NCBI RefSeq assembly: GCF_900110575.1
Contig: NZ_FOEF01000012.1
Location: 186,001 to 250,000 of the forward strand
DNA: 64,000 nucleotides
Reading direction: 5' to 3'
Source: Amycolatopsis saalfeldensis
GTDB lineage: Bacteria; Actinomycetota; Actinomycetes; Mycobacteriales; Pseudonocardiaceae
Positions 50,468 through 58,604 of the stretch are shown piece after piece. The position numbers and the translations under genes were made by a program. The notes beneath the pieces are model-generated. The model made no database searches and was not told where the DNA came from. It saw only the letters and a program-made list of their open reading frames with translations. Positions within the stretch are counted from its first letter, which is position 1. Each line of letters begins with the position of its first letter.

Positions 50468-52214
50468 GGCCGGGCTGCGGGTCCGGCTGCTGGCCGGCAC
50501 GGTACTGGTCGCGGCCGGGGCGGTCGCGGCGACGGCGTGGCTGGCGGTGCAGGGGACCACGGGCTCCATCGCCGAGCAGCAGGGCATGGTGGACCAGGTT
50601 TCCGGCCAGGCGTACAGCGCGATGGTCGACTACGCGGCCACGCACGCCGACTGGCACGCGGTCCAGCCCACTTTGGCGCAACTGTCGGCGTACACCGGCA
50701 CCCGGGTTGTCCTCACTCCCGTCGGCGGTGCGCCGATCAGCAGCGCAGCGGGCTCGGACGGCGCGCCAGCCGGGCCGTCGGTCCAGGTCGACCCGCTGGC
50801 CGTGGACAACTCGGTGGGCGGCACGCAGTTCCCCGACGGGATCGACCCCGTGGTCGCCGGTCCGTTCCAGCTGACCACCCAGGAGCACGCCGACCTGGAA
50901 GCCCGGATCGAGGGCGATCTGGACTGCCTGCGGGACGGGACGATCGCCGAAGTGCCCAGCGGGCGTCCGTACCTGCGCCTCGACCGGGGCCAGGAGTCCT
51001 CGCCGTGCCTCAAGATCCTGGCCGACGCCGGCTGGCCGATCGGCTACCAGGACACCCCCCGGGTGACGCCGACGCCGACCGAACAGGCCGCGCTGGACCG
51101 GATCACGCAGGCGATGAAGGACTGCCTGCCGCCGGAGAAGGACGCCACGGTCGTGGTGGACGCCCGCGGCGAAGTGCGCCCGGTCGCCGGGAAGCAGGAC
51201 CCGCAGGTCGGCAAGTGCCTGGTGGACGCGCGGCGGCAGGTGCTGCGCCCTTACGTCGCGCCGATCGCGCACCTCCAGGTCACGGCGATGGAGAGCAGCC
51301 CGCAGGCCGGCATCGGGCTGTCCTCGGGCGGGCTGCTGCGCATTGCCGGGGTGACCGCGATCGTGCTGGTGCTGACCGTCGGGGTGGCGATGCTGCTGGC
51401 CAACCGGGTGATCCAGCCGGTCCGGACCCTCACCGCCGCGACGAGGCGCATGCGGGCCGGCGACGGCTCGGCGCGCGCACGGGTGCGGGCGCGCTGGGAG
51501 ATCGCGGAACTCGCGGGCGCGTTCAACGAGATGGCCGAGCACGCCGCCCGGACCGAGGGGCAGCGGCGCGAGCTGATCAGCGATGTCTCGCACGAACTGC
51601 GCACGCCGCTGGGCACCATCCGCGGCTGGCTGGTCGCCGCGCAGGACGGGCTCGCCGACCTCGACGACGAACTGGTGACCTCGCTGCTGCAGGAAACCTC
51701 GTTGCTGCAACACCTTGTCGACGACCTCCGCGACCTGGCCCTGGCCGACGCGGGCATGCTGCGGCTGGAACGCGTCGAGCTGAACGCGACGGAACTGCTG
51801 CGCCACGTCGCGGCGGCGCACGGCGGCCGGGTCGAGGCCGACGTGCCCGATGATCTGCTGGTGACGGCCGATCCGGTGCGGCTGCGGCAGATCGTCGGCA
51901 ACCTGCTGGCCAACGCCGTCCGCCACACCCCGCCCGGCGGACGGATCGTCCTGGCCGGCCGGCGGGACGGCCGGGACGTCCTGATCACCGTGACCGACAC
52001 CGGCGCCGGCATCGCGGCCGACGATTTGGCGCACGTGTTCGACCGGTTCTGGCGGGCGGACAAGTCGCGCACCCGGCGGACCGGCGGCAGCGGCCTGGGA
52101 CTGGCCATCGTGCGCAAGCTCGCCGAGGCCCAGGGCGGGGAGGTGACGGTGACCAGCGCGCCCGGCGAAGGCAGCGCCTTCACCCTACGGCTGCCCGCGC
52201 CCGCGGACCGGTGA
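50460..52214 (+). CDS. Sensor histidine kinase with a cysteine-containing extracellular domain
   Basis: A 584-residue kinase: membrane helix at 9-30, extracellular domain of about 250 residues, second helix at about 300-320, HAMP, HisKA with His378 (DVSHELRTPLG), and HATPase_c (NLLANAVRHTP, DTGAGI, GGSGLGLAIV). The sensor part has four cysteines (DCLRDG, PCLK, DCLPPE, KCLVD), probably two disulfides, as in extracytoplasmic peptide- or antibiotic-sensing kinases. The ATG overlaps the regulator stop. The coupled MacB-like exporter downstream suggests it senses a cell-envelope-active compound. Confidence 0.9.
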   Translation: MARAGLRVRLLAGTVLVAAGAVAATAWLAVQGTTGSIAEQQGMVDQVSGQAYSAMVDYAATHADWHAVQPTLAQLSAYTGTRVVLTPVGGAPISSAAGSDGAPAGPSVQVDPLAVDNSVGGTQFPDGIDPVVAGPFQLTTQEHADLEARIEGDLDCLRDGTIAEVPSGRPYLRLDRGQESSPCLKILADAGWPIGYQDTPRVTPTPTEQAALDRITQAMKDCLPPEKDATVVVDARGEVRPVAGKQDPQVGKCLVDARRQVLRPYVAPIAHLQVTAMESSPQAGIGLSSGGLLRIAGVTAIVLVLTVGVAMLLANRVIQPVRTLTAATRRMRAGDGSARARVRARWEIAELAGAFNEMAEHAARTEGQRRELISDVSHELRTPLGTIRGWLVAAQDGLADLDDELVTSLLQETSLLQHLVDDLRDLALADAGMLRLERVELNATELLRHVAAAHGGRVEADVPDDLLVTADPVRLRQIVGNLLANAVRHTPPGGRIVLAGRRDGRDVLITVTDTGAGIAADDLAHVFDRFWRADKSRTRRTGGSGLGLAIVRKLAEAQGGEVTVTSAPGEGSAFTLRLPAPADR

Positions 52215-52262
52215 AGGACCGTTCACGGCGTTCGCACGGGTTCTTCACAGTCGTCGGGCACG

Positions 52263-52853
52263 GTGGGCCGCGTGATACTTCCCCGATGGCTGGCCGCCGC
52301 GGCCGCGCTGGCCCTGCTCGCCGCCTGCTCGACCCAGGCCCCGCCGCCCGGCCAGGTCGCCACGATGTCCACTCCGGGCACCCCGGCCGCGGCCGCCACC
52401 TCGGCGGCGGATCCGGACAACGGCCGGCCTCGCGAACGCGTCGACATGACCGTCGACGATCTGAACGCGCTGGGCGCGCCCTACCGGACCTGCCTGGCCC
52501 AGAACGGTTCCCCCAAGGGCGCGGCCGACGGCTCCGGGCAGCCCGGCGTGACGATGCCCGGCCAGTCCGGCAAACAGGCGGAGGACCGGGCCGAGACGGC
52601 CTGCCTGGCCAAGAAGCCGCTGCCGCCGTGGGAGCTGGACACCGCCAACCCGCACGCCGCCGACTTCGTGCACGCGGTCGTGCAATGCCTGCGGGACAAG
52701 GGCGTGCGGTACGTCGACGCGGAGCCACCGGAGGGTGACCGGGAGGTCTACAGCTTCGGCGGGCCGCAGAACGACCCCGCCTCGATCAGCAAGGGCATGA
52801 ACCTCGCGCCCACGTGCGAGAAGGAAGTCGCGGCCAGGGGCATCGGCCGGTGA
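52263..52853 (+). CDS. Exported lipoprotein of unknown function
   Basis: A 196-residue lipoprotein: signal peptide with lipobox LLAAC, lipidation at Cys22. The mature part has four more cysteines (TCLAQN, ACLAKK, QCLRDK, TCEKE). This C-L-spaced pattern (yrtCLaqnG...aCl.k.P...vqCLrdkG) resembles that of the neighbouring kinase's sensor domain, so the two may share a binding fold or partner. The GTG at 52263 is used; GTG 52272 is an alternative. Its stop overlaps the start of the adaptor gene. Confidence 0.72.
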   Translation: MGRVILPRWLAAAAALALLAACSTQAPPPGQVATMSTPGTPAAAATSAADPDNGRPRERVDMTVDDLNALGAPYRTCLAQNGSPKGAADGSGQPGVTMPGQSGKQAEDRAETACLAKKPLPPWELDTANPHAADFVHAVVQCLRDKGVRYVDAEPPEGDREVYSFGGPQNDPASISKGMNLAPTCEKEVAARGIGR

Positions 52854-53938
52854 GGAAACGCGTCCTCGCGGGCGTCTGCGCGGCGACGGTCCTCGTCGCC
52901 GGCGGGGCGACCGCCTACGCCTTCGCCGCCCGGCCCGCGCCGCCCACGGCCGCCGCGCAGCCGGCGCCGCCCGTGACCACGGCCGTCGTCAAGACCACCC
53001 TGACGACTTCGGTGACCCTGAACGGATCTCTCGGCTACGGCAAGGCCACCGTCTACACCGGACGGGAACCGGGCACGCTGACCTGGCTGCCCGCGCCCGG
53101 CACGGTGGTGCACCGCGGCGAGCGGCTCTACACGGTCGACGCGAAGCCGGTCCTGCTGTTCGTCGGCGACCTGCCGCTGTACCGGCCGATCGACGGCACC
53201 GCCACGCCGGGACCGGATCTCCGCGAGGTCAACGCGAACCTGCGGGCGCTGGGCTACCGCGGCGCGCCCACCGGCGATGCCTACACCGAGGGCACGGCGG
53301 CGGCGCTGAAGGCGTTGCAGCACAAGAACAAGCTCGATGAGACCGGCACGCTCGGGATCGGCGGCGCCGCCGTGCTGCCCGGCGAGGTCCGCGTCGACTC
53401 GCAGAAGGCACAGCCGGGCGCACCGGCGACCGCGGAGCTGCTCGCCCTGACCGGCACGGCCCGGCAGGTCACCGCGACCGTCGACCCCGCGCAGGTCGAC
53501 GTCGCCCTGCTCAAGGCCGGCGGCAAGGTGGACCTCACCCTGCCGGACGGATCCCGGGCGGCAGGCACGGTCACGGCCATGGGGCCCGATTCCGCCGGGG
53601 CCGGCGGCGATCCGGCGGCCGGCGGCTCACCGGGCGGCGGGTCCGGCGGCTCCGCGCCCGGCCAGTCCGTGACGGTCTCCGTCGACGATCAGTCCAAAGT
53701 GTCCGCAATGGACTCCGGCGGCGTCGGCGTCGTGGTCACCCTCGCGCACCATGACAACGTGCTCGCGGTGCCGGTCGGCGCGCTGCTCGCGTTGCAGGAA
53801 GGCGGTTACGCCGTGCAGGTGGTCACCGGCGGGGCAACGAAGCTGGTCGCCGTGCGGACGGGCCTGTTCGCCGACGGCCGGGTGGAGGTCTCCGGCGACG
53901 GGCTCGCCGAGGGGCAGCGGGTGGTGACCGTGTCATGA
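52850..53938 (+). CDS. Membrane-fusion-like adaptor with peptidoglycan-binding domain
   Basis: A 362-residue secreted or anchored protein: N-terminal helix (VLAGVCAATVLVAGGATAYAFA), a HlyD-like region with GTLTWLPAPGTVVHRGERLY, a PG_binding_1 domain (LREVNANLRALGY...DAYTEGTAAALKALQ), then a Gly-rich linker and a terminal barrel (VLAVPVGALLAL, GLFADGRVEVSGDGLAEGQRVV). This layout is the usual adaptor of actinomycete MacB-type exporters. The GTG overlaps the preceding stop and its own stop overlaps the ATPase start, so it is translated as part of the operon. Confidence 0.83.
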   Translation: MRKRVLAGVCAATVLVAGGATAYAFAARPAPPTAAAQPAPPVTTAVVKTTLTTSVTLNGSLGYGKATVYTGREPGTLTWLPAPGTVVHRGERLYTVDAKPVLLFVGDLPLYRPIDGTATPGPDLREVNANLRALGYRGAPTGDAYTEGTAAALKALQHKNKLDETGTLGIGGAAVLPGEVRVDSQKAQPGAPATAELLALTGTARQVTATVDPAQVDVALLKAGGKVDLTLPDGSRAAGTVTAMGPDSAGAGGDPAAGGSPGGGSGGSAPGQSVTVSVDDQSKVSAMDSGGVGVVVTLAHHDNVLAVPVGALLALQEGGYAVQVVTGGATKLVAVRTGLFADGRVEVSGDGLAEGQRVVTVS

Positions 53939-54630
53939 CCCCGGTACTCGCAATCCGCCGGGCCGGCAAGGAATACCCGGGCGGCGTGCACGCCCTGACC
54001 GACGTGTCGCTCGCCATCGAGCCCGGTGAGCTGCTGGCCATCGTCGGCCCCTCCGGCTCCGGCAAGTCCACATTGCTCAATCTGATGGGCACCTTGGACC
54101 GGCCGACCAGCGGCTCGATCGAGATCGCCGGGCAGGACGTCACCGCGCTGCCCGACCGGGCGCTGTCGGCCTTGCGCGCCACGGAGATCGGCTTCGTGTT
54201 CCAGCACTTCCACCTCGCCGACGGGCTGACGGCCACCGAGAACGTCGCCACCGGCCTGCTGTACGCGGGCGTGCCGCGGCGCAAGCGGCGGCCGCTGGCC
54301 GACGCGGCCCTCGACCGGGTCGGGCTGGCCCACCGCCGCGCCCATCGGCCGCATCAGCTCTCCGGCGGGGAGAAGCAGCGCGTGGCCATCGCCAGGGCGC
54401 TGGTCAACGCCCCGTCGCTGGTGCTGGCCGACGAGCCGACCGGGGCCTTGGACACCGGCACCAGCGCCGCGGTCCTCGACCTGCTGCGCGACCTGCACGA
54501 CGGCGGCGCCACCATCGCCGTGATCACCCACGACCGCAGCATCGCGGCCGCCATGCCGCGCCGCGTGGAGATCCTCGACGGCCGGATCCGGTCCGACACG
54601 AACCGGCTCGCGGGGGTGGTGCCCGCATGA
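53935..54630 (+). CDS. ABC transporter ATPase, MacB/LolD type
   Basis: A 231-residue ABC ATPase: Walker A GPSGSGKST, Q-loop VFQHFHL, signature LSGGEKQR, Walker B LVLADEPTGALD and switch His in VITHDRS. The GALD ending of Walker B and the order adaptor-ATPase-permease mark it as a MacB/LolD-type export ATPase. ATGA overlaps join it to the genes on both sides. Confidence 0.93.
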   Translation: MTPVLAIRRAGKEYPGGVHALTDVSLAIEPGELLAIVGPSGSGKSTLLNLMGTLDRPTSGSIEIAGQDVTALPDRALSALRATEIGFVFQHFHLADGLTATENVATGLLYAGVPRRKRRPLADAALDRVGLAHRRAHRPHQLSGGEKQRVAIARALVNAPSLVLADEPTGALDTGTSAAVLDLLRDLHDGGATIAVITHDRSIAAAMPRRVEILDGRIRSDTNRLAGVVPA

Positions 54631-55829
54631 GGCGATCCGCGGTCCGCCTCGGTCCCGGCGACATCGCGCGGCTGGGCCTGCTCGGTCCCCGGACCCGCCC
54701 GTTGCGCGCCGCGCTGTCCTCGCTGGGCATTTCGATCGGGATCGCCACGATGATCGTGGTCATCGGCATCTCGAGCTCCGGGCAGCAGGCCCTGCACGAC
54801 CAGCTTTCCGCGCTGGGCACCAATCTGCTGCGGGCGGAGGCCCAGATCGACGGCGACGGCCGGACGCTGCCGCCGGTGCCGGCCGTGGCGGCGAAGATGA
54901 CCGCGCGGATACCGCCCGTGCGGATGGCGGGCCAGGTCGCCAACACCCATGCCGAGGTCCGCCGCTCACCGGCCATCCCGGCCGCCGAGGGCTCCGGGCT
55001 GACCGTGCTGGCCGCGGGGAACGACCTGCTGCCGGTCGTCGGCGCGCACGTCGCGTCCGGCACCTTTCTCGGCCCGGCCAACGCCGCGTTCCCGACCGTC
55101 GTGCTCGGCGCGGTCGCCGCGACCCGGCTCGGGATCACCTCGCTCGAGCCGGGCGGGCGGCAACCCGAGGTGTGGCTCGGCGACCGCGCGTTCACCGTGG
55201 TCGGCGTGCTCGCCCCCAGCCCGCTCGTCCCGGAGATCGAACGATCCGTGCTCGTCGGCTGGCCCGCGGCGATCAGCTACCTGAAGTTCGACGACCACCC
55301 CACCGTGGTGTACGCGCGGGTGGACGAAGCCCAGATCGACGCCGTCCGCGGTGTGCTCGCGCAGACCGTGTTCCCGCTCAACCCCGGCAAGATCCTCGTC
55401 AGCCGGCCTTCGGATGCCTTGAAGGCCAAGCAGCTCTCCGACACGGCCTTCTCCGGCCTGCTGCTCGGACTGGCCGCGGTGGCGTTGCTGGTCGGCGCCG
55501 TCGGAGTGGCGAACACGATGATCATCTCGGTGCTGGAGCGCACCCGCGAGATCGGGCTGCGGCGGGCGCTGGGCGCGACCCGGCGGCACGTCCGCGGCCA
55601 GTTCCTCGCCGAATCCGTCGCGCTGTGCCTGCTGGGCGGGCTCGCCGGCAGCGCCGTCGGCCTGCTGGTCACAGTGGACTACGCGGTGTCTCGTGGCTGG
55701 CCCGCCGTTGTTCCCGTCGCCGGGGTCGCGGGCGGCGTGGGCGCCGCGCTGATCGTGGGCGTGCTCGCCGGGATCCACCCGGCGGTACGGGCTTCCCGGC
55801 TCCCGCCGAGCGAAGCACTGGCCACGTGA
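54627..55829 (+). CDS. ABC transporter permease, MacB/FtsX type
   Basis: A 400-residue permease with one N-terminal helix (LGISIGIATMIVVIGIS), an extracellular MacB_PCD domain and a C-terminal FtsX domain with three helices around SVLERTREIGLRRALGATRRHV, the coupling-helix signature. It closes the six-gene operon; together with the ATPase and adaptor it should form a mechanotransmission-type exporter acting on a peptide, lipid or antibiotic at the outer face of the membrane. Confidence 0.92.
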   Translation: MRRSAVRLGPGDIARLGLLGPRTRPLRAALSSLGISIGIATMIVVIGISSSGQQALHDQLSALGTNLLRAEAQIDGDGRTLPPVPAVAAKMTARIPPVRMAGQVANTHAEVRRSPAIPAAEGSGLTVLAAGNDLLPVVGAHVASGTFLGPANAAFPTVVLGAVAATRLGITSLEPGGRQPEVWLGDRAFTVVGVLAPSPLVPEIERSVLVGWPAAISYLKFDDHPTVVYARVDEAQIDAVRGVLAQTVFPLNPGKILVSRPSDALKAKQLSDTAFSGLLLGLAAVALLVGAVGVANTMIISVLERTREIGLRRALGATRRHVRGQFLAESVALCLLGGLAGSAVGLLVTVDYAVSRGWPAVVPVAGVAGGVGAALIVGVLAGIHPAVRASRLPPSEALAT

Positions 55830-55907
55830 TCCCCCTGGCGCGTCCGTGAACGGCTTGGCGCCCCCGCGTGGGATGCCCGTGCCGTGCCGCCGGTGTGCGA
55901 AACTGGC

Positions 55908-55919
55908 GGAATCGGTTCC
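55908..55919. promoter_or_regulatory. LacI operator upstream of its own gene
   Basis: GGAATCGGTTCC lies 20 bases before the LacI start codon. It is identical to one of the two sites before the permease gene at 56976-56999, indicating autoregulation. Confidence 0.65.
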
Positions 55920-55939
55920 GGGCACCAGGGGGTCAGCAC

Positions 55940-56920
55940 ATGCGGCGTGTCTCGCTCGCAGATGTCGCGAAGGCGGCGGGGGTGGCGAAAGCGACCGCGT
56001 CGCGGGCATTGGCGGCCGAGCAGCACGACGTCGGCGCGGCGACCCGGGCGAGGATCCAGGAGGTCGCCGCGGACCTGGGCTACCGGCCGAACCGGGCCGC
56101 CCAGAGCCTGCGCACCGGACGGCGGCAGCTGCTGGGCGCGGTCGTCCCGGCCGGCGCGACCGGCTGGGAGCCGATCCTGCGGGGCGCGGCCGAGCAGGCC
56201 CGGAAACGGGGCTATCACCTGGTTCTGCACACCGTCGGCACCGGTTTCGACGGCCGGCGGCTGGCCGAGGACCTGACCGGGCTGACCATCGACGGGGTAC
56301 TCCTGATCAGCCTGGAACGCCCGGTGCCCGCCCCCTCGCACGAGGACGGCCACCCGCTGCCCACCGTCCTGGTCGACGAAGAGCTGACCCACGCCGACGG
56401 CACCATCGTGCGCACCGCGCTGTGGACCGCCGGCCGCACCGCCGCCCGCCGGCTGCTGGACGAAGGGCGGACGGCACTGGCCGTCCTGGTCCCGCCCGGG
56501 CCCACGGCGAGCACGGCGGCGCTGGCGCAGGGATTCCGCGACACCTGCGCGGAGGCGGGCCACCCGGTCCCGGACGAGCGGGTACGGAGCCTCGATCCGG
56601 CGGAAACCGTTGACCTGCGGTCGTTCCTGCGCCCCGTCGACGGCCTGTTCGCCGGCAGCGGCCCGCTGGCCGTGACCGCGTTGCGGGCGCTGCGCCGGAT
56701 GGACGTCGCCGTCCCGCGGGCCGCGTCGGTGATCGCTTACGGCGACAGCGACCTGCTCCGCCACGCCGAGCCCCCGGTCACGGTCCTGCGGCTGCCCCAC
56801 GAGCTCCTCGGCGCCCGGGCCGTCGACGTCCTCGTCGACACGATCGAACAGGTCATCGCGCCGCCGGTGATGGTCGAGCTGGCCGCCGAGCTGGTCGTCC
56901 GGGGTTCGTCCGCGCCGTAA
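55940..56920 (+). CDS. LacI-family repressor, probable gluconate regulator
   Basis: A 326-residue LacI protein: HTH and hinge VSLADVAKAAGVAKATASRALAAEQHDVGAATRARIQEVAADLGYRPN, then a sugar-binding domain. The recognition helix residues after ATASRAL fit binding to a GGAAnCGGTTCC palindrome, present once upstream of this gene and twice upstream of the GntP permease gene. The start ATG at 55940 is chosen because the HTH starts there. Ligand is probably gluconate or a related sugar acid, by context. Confidence 0.9.
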   Translation: MRRVSLADVAKAAGVAKATASRALAAEQHDVGAATRARIQEVAADLGYRPNRAAQSLRTGRRQLLGAVVPAGATGWEPILRGAAEQARKRGYHLVLHTVGTGFDGRRLAEDLTGLTIDGVLLISLERPVPAPSHEDGHPLPTVLVDEELTHADGTIVRTALWTAGRTAARRLLDEGRTALAVLVPPGPTASTAALAQGFRDTCAEAGHPVPDERVRSLDPAETVDLRSFLRPVDGLFAGSGPLAVTALRALRRMDVAVPRAASVIAYGDSDLLRHAEPPVTVLRLPHELLGARAVDVLVDTIEQVIAPPVMVELAAELVVRGSSAP

Positions 56921-56944
56921 CGCGCCGCCGGCCCACGGGCGGAC

Positions 56945-56999
56945 TTGACCGGGTGCGGCTCGGGTGCCAGACTCCGGAACCGGTTCCGGAATCGGTTCC
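56945..56999 (+). promoter_or_regulatory. Promoter of the GntP gene with tandem LacI operators
   Basis: TTGACC (56945-56950) and CAGACT (56968-56973) form the promoter. Directly after it GGAACCGGTTCC (56976-56987) and GGAATCGGTTCC (56988-56999) abut each other, where a bound repressor would block initiation. Confidence 0.65.
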
Positions 57000-57059
57000 A
57001 GCGAGCGGCGCTGCTCTTTTCCCGACAGCCGCCGTGGTCGAGAAGCGGAGGCTTTCGCG

Positions 57060-58502
57060 GTGGGCGAGCGCACGTGGTTCCTGTTGGCGATCCTGGTGGT
57101 GGCCATCGGGCTGCTGGTGACGTTGATCAACTCCCGGTTGCGGCTGCACCCCTTCGTCGCGCTGCTGGTGGTGTCGCTGGCCGCGGGCCTGGCCGCCGGG
57201 GAGCCCGCGGGCCAGGTCGCCAAGTCGATGGAGACCGGGGCGGGCGACATCCTCGGCAACGTCGGCGTCACGCTGGCGCTGGGCACGATGCTCGGCCGCC
57301 TGCTCGCCGATTCCGGGGCCACCGACCGGATCGCGGCCACGGTGGTGGCCCGCTCGACGCCGCGGACGCTGCCGTGGCTGATGGCGCTGGCCGCGTTCAT
57401 CATCGGGATCCCGATGTTCTTCGAGGTCGGCCTGATCGTGCTGCTGCCGCTCGTGTTCAGCGTCGCCGAGCGGCTCCGGCTGAGCGGTGCCGCCAAGACC
57501 TCGTCCTACACCCTGCTCGCGACGCCGACCATCGCCGCGCTGGCCACCCTGCACGGCATGGTGCCGCCGCATCCCGGCCCGCTGATCGCGGTGTCCGGGC
57601 TGCACGCCGACCTCGGCAAGACCATCCTGGTCGGCCTGGTCTGCGCCGTGCCGACGGTGATCCTCGCCGGCCCCGTCTTCGGCCGCTGGCTCTCGGCCCG
57701 GCTGAGCATCGAGCCGGACCGGGCACTGGTGGACCAGTTCACCCACCGCGGTGCCATCGACGAGCGCGACGGCGGACGCGACCTGGCCGGGGCCGGCGTG
57801 CCCGCGCGGGAAGCCGGCACCGGCACCCGCCGCCGGGCGGTGCCGACGCGGACCGCGGTCGCGGCCATCCTGGTGCCGGTCGCCCTGATGCTCCTGCGGA
57901 CGCTGGCCGAGATCGTCCTGCCGAACGGCAACGGGTTCCGCTCCGCCGCGGTGCTGCTCGGCGAACCCGTCATCGCCATGCTGGCCGGCTTCCTGTTCGC
58001 ACTCTTCGCGCTCGCCCTGCTGCGCGGCCGCGACGGCGAGTCCGTCCGGCGGTCCCTCGCCGACAGCCTGAAGCCGGTCGTCGGCATCCTGCTCATCATC
58101 GGCGGCGGCGGCGCGTTCAACGAGGTGCTGCAGGACTCGGGCATCAGCGACGCGGTCGGCTCCGCGGCCGCCGGGCTCAGCATCAGCGTGCTGGTGCTCG
58201 GCTGGCTGCTGGCGCTGCTGCTCTCGGCCTCCACCGGCTCGGCGACGGTCGGGATCGTGTCCTCGACCGGCATCGTCGCGCCCCTCCTGCCCCACGGCGG
58301 CAGCTGGTACACCTCGATGGTCGTGGTCGCCATCGGCGCCGGCTCGATCGGGCTGAACTACGTCAACCACGCGGGTTTCTGGCTGGTGAAGGAATCCTTC
58401 GGCATGTCGATGAGCCAGGCGACGAAGCTCCACACCACCGTGCAGACGCTGGTCAGCGTCCTGGGGCTGCTCATGCTCCTGGTGCTCAACCTGTTCGTCT
58501 GA
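57060..58502 (+). CDS. gntP: Gluconate permease, GntP family
   Basis: A 480-residue GntP-family proton symporter with about 12 hydrophobic helices. Family patterns include GTMLGRLLADSG, GIPMFFEVGLIVLLPLVFS, TLHGMVPPHPGP and LSASTGSATVGIVSSTG. GGAGG lies nine bases before the GTG at 57060. Its leader contains two LacI operators; no gluconate kinase is adjacent, so the kinase must be elsewhere or the substrate is another sugar acid. Confidence 0.9.
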   Translation: MGERTWFLLAILVVAIGLLVTLINSRLRLHPFVALLVVSLAAGLAAGEPAGQVAKSMETGAGDILGNVGVTLALGTMLGRLLADSGATDRIAATVVARSTPRTLPWLMALAAFIIGIPMFFEVGLIVLLPLVFSVAERLRLSGAAKTSSYTLLATPTIAALATLHGMVPPHPGPLIAVSGLHADLGKTILVGLVCAVPTVILAGPVFGRWLSARLSIEPDRALVDQFTHRGAIDERDGGRDLAGAGVPAREAGTGTRRRAVPTRTAVAAILVPVALMLLRTLAEIVLPNGNGFRSAAVLLGEPVIAMLAGFLFALFALALLRGRDGESVRRSLADSLKPVVGILLIIGGGGAFNEVLQDSGISDAVGSAAAGLSISVLVLGWLLALLLSASTGSATVGIVSSTGIVAPLLPHGGSWYTSMVVVAIGAGSIGLNYVNHAGFWLVKESFGMSMSQATKLHTTVQTLVSVLGLLMLLVLNLFV

Positions 58503-58604
58503 CAGCTTCCGCGGCGCTCATGCGTCCGCCGGGAAGGCGTGGTTCCGGCCCAGTACGAAAGCACCCGGAACCTGTTCGCCGACCGGGGGGCCGAAGCTGT
58601 CGGT

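Noticed and set aside
58517..58604. Minus-strand stretch after the esterase stop reading GPPVGEQVPGAFVLGRNHAFPADA
   Set aside because: Protein-like but no start, no family recognised, and the esterase already ends normally.
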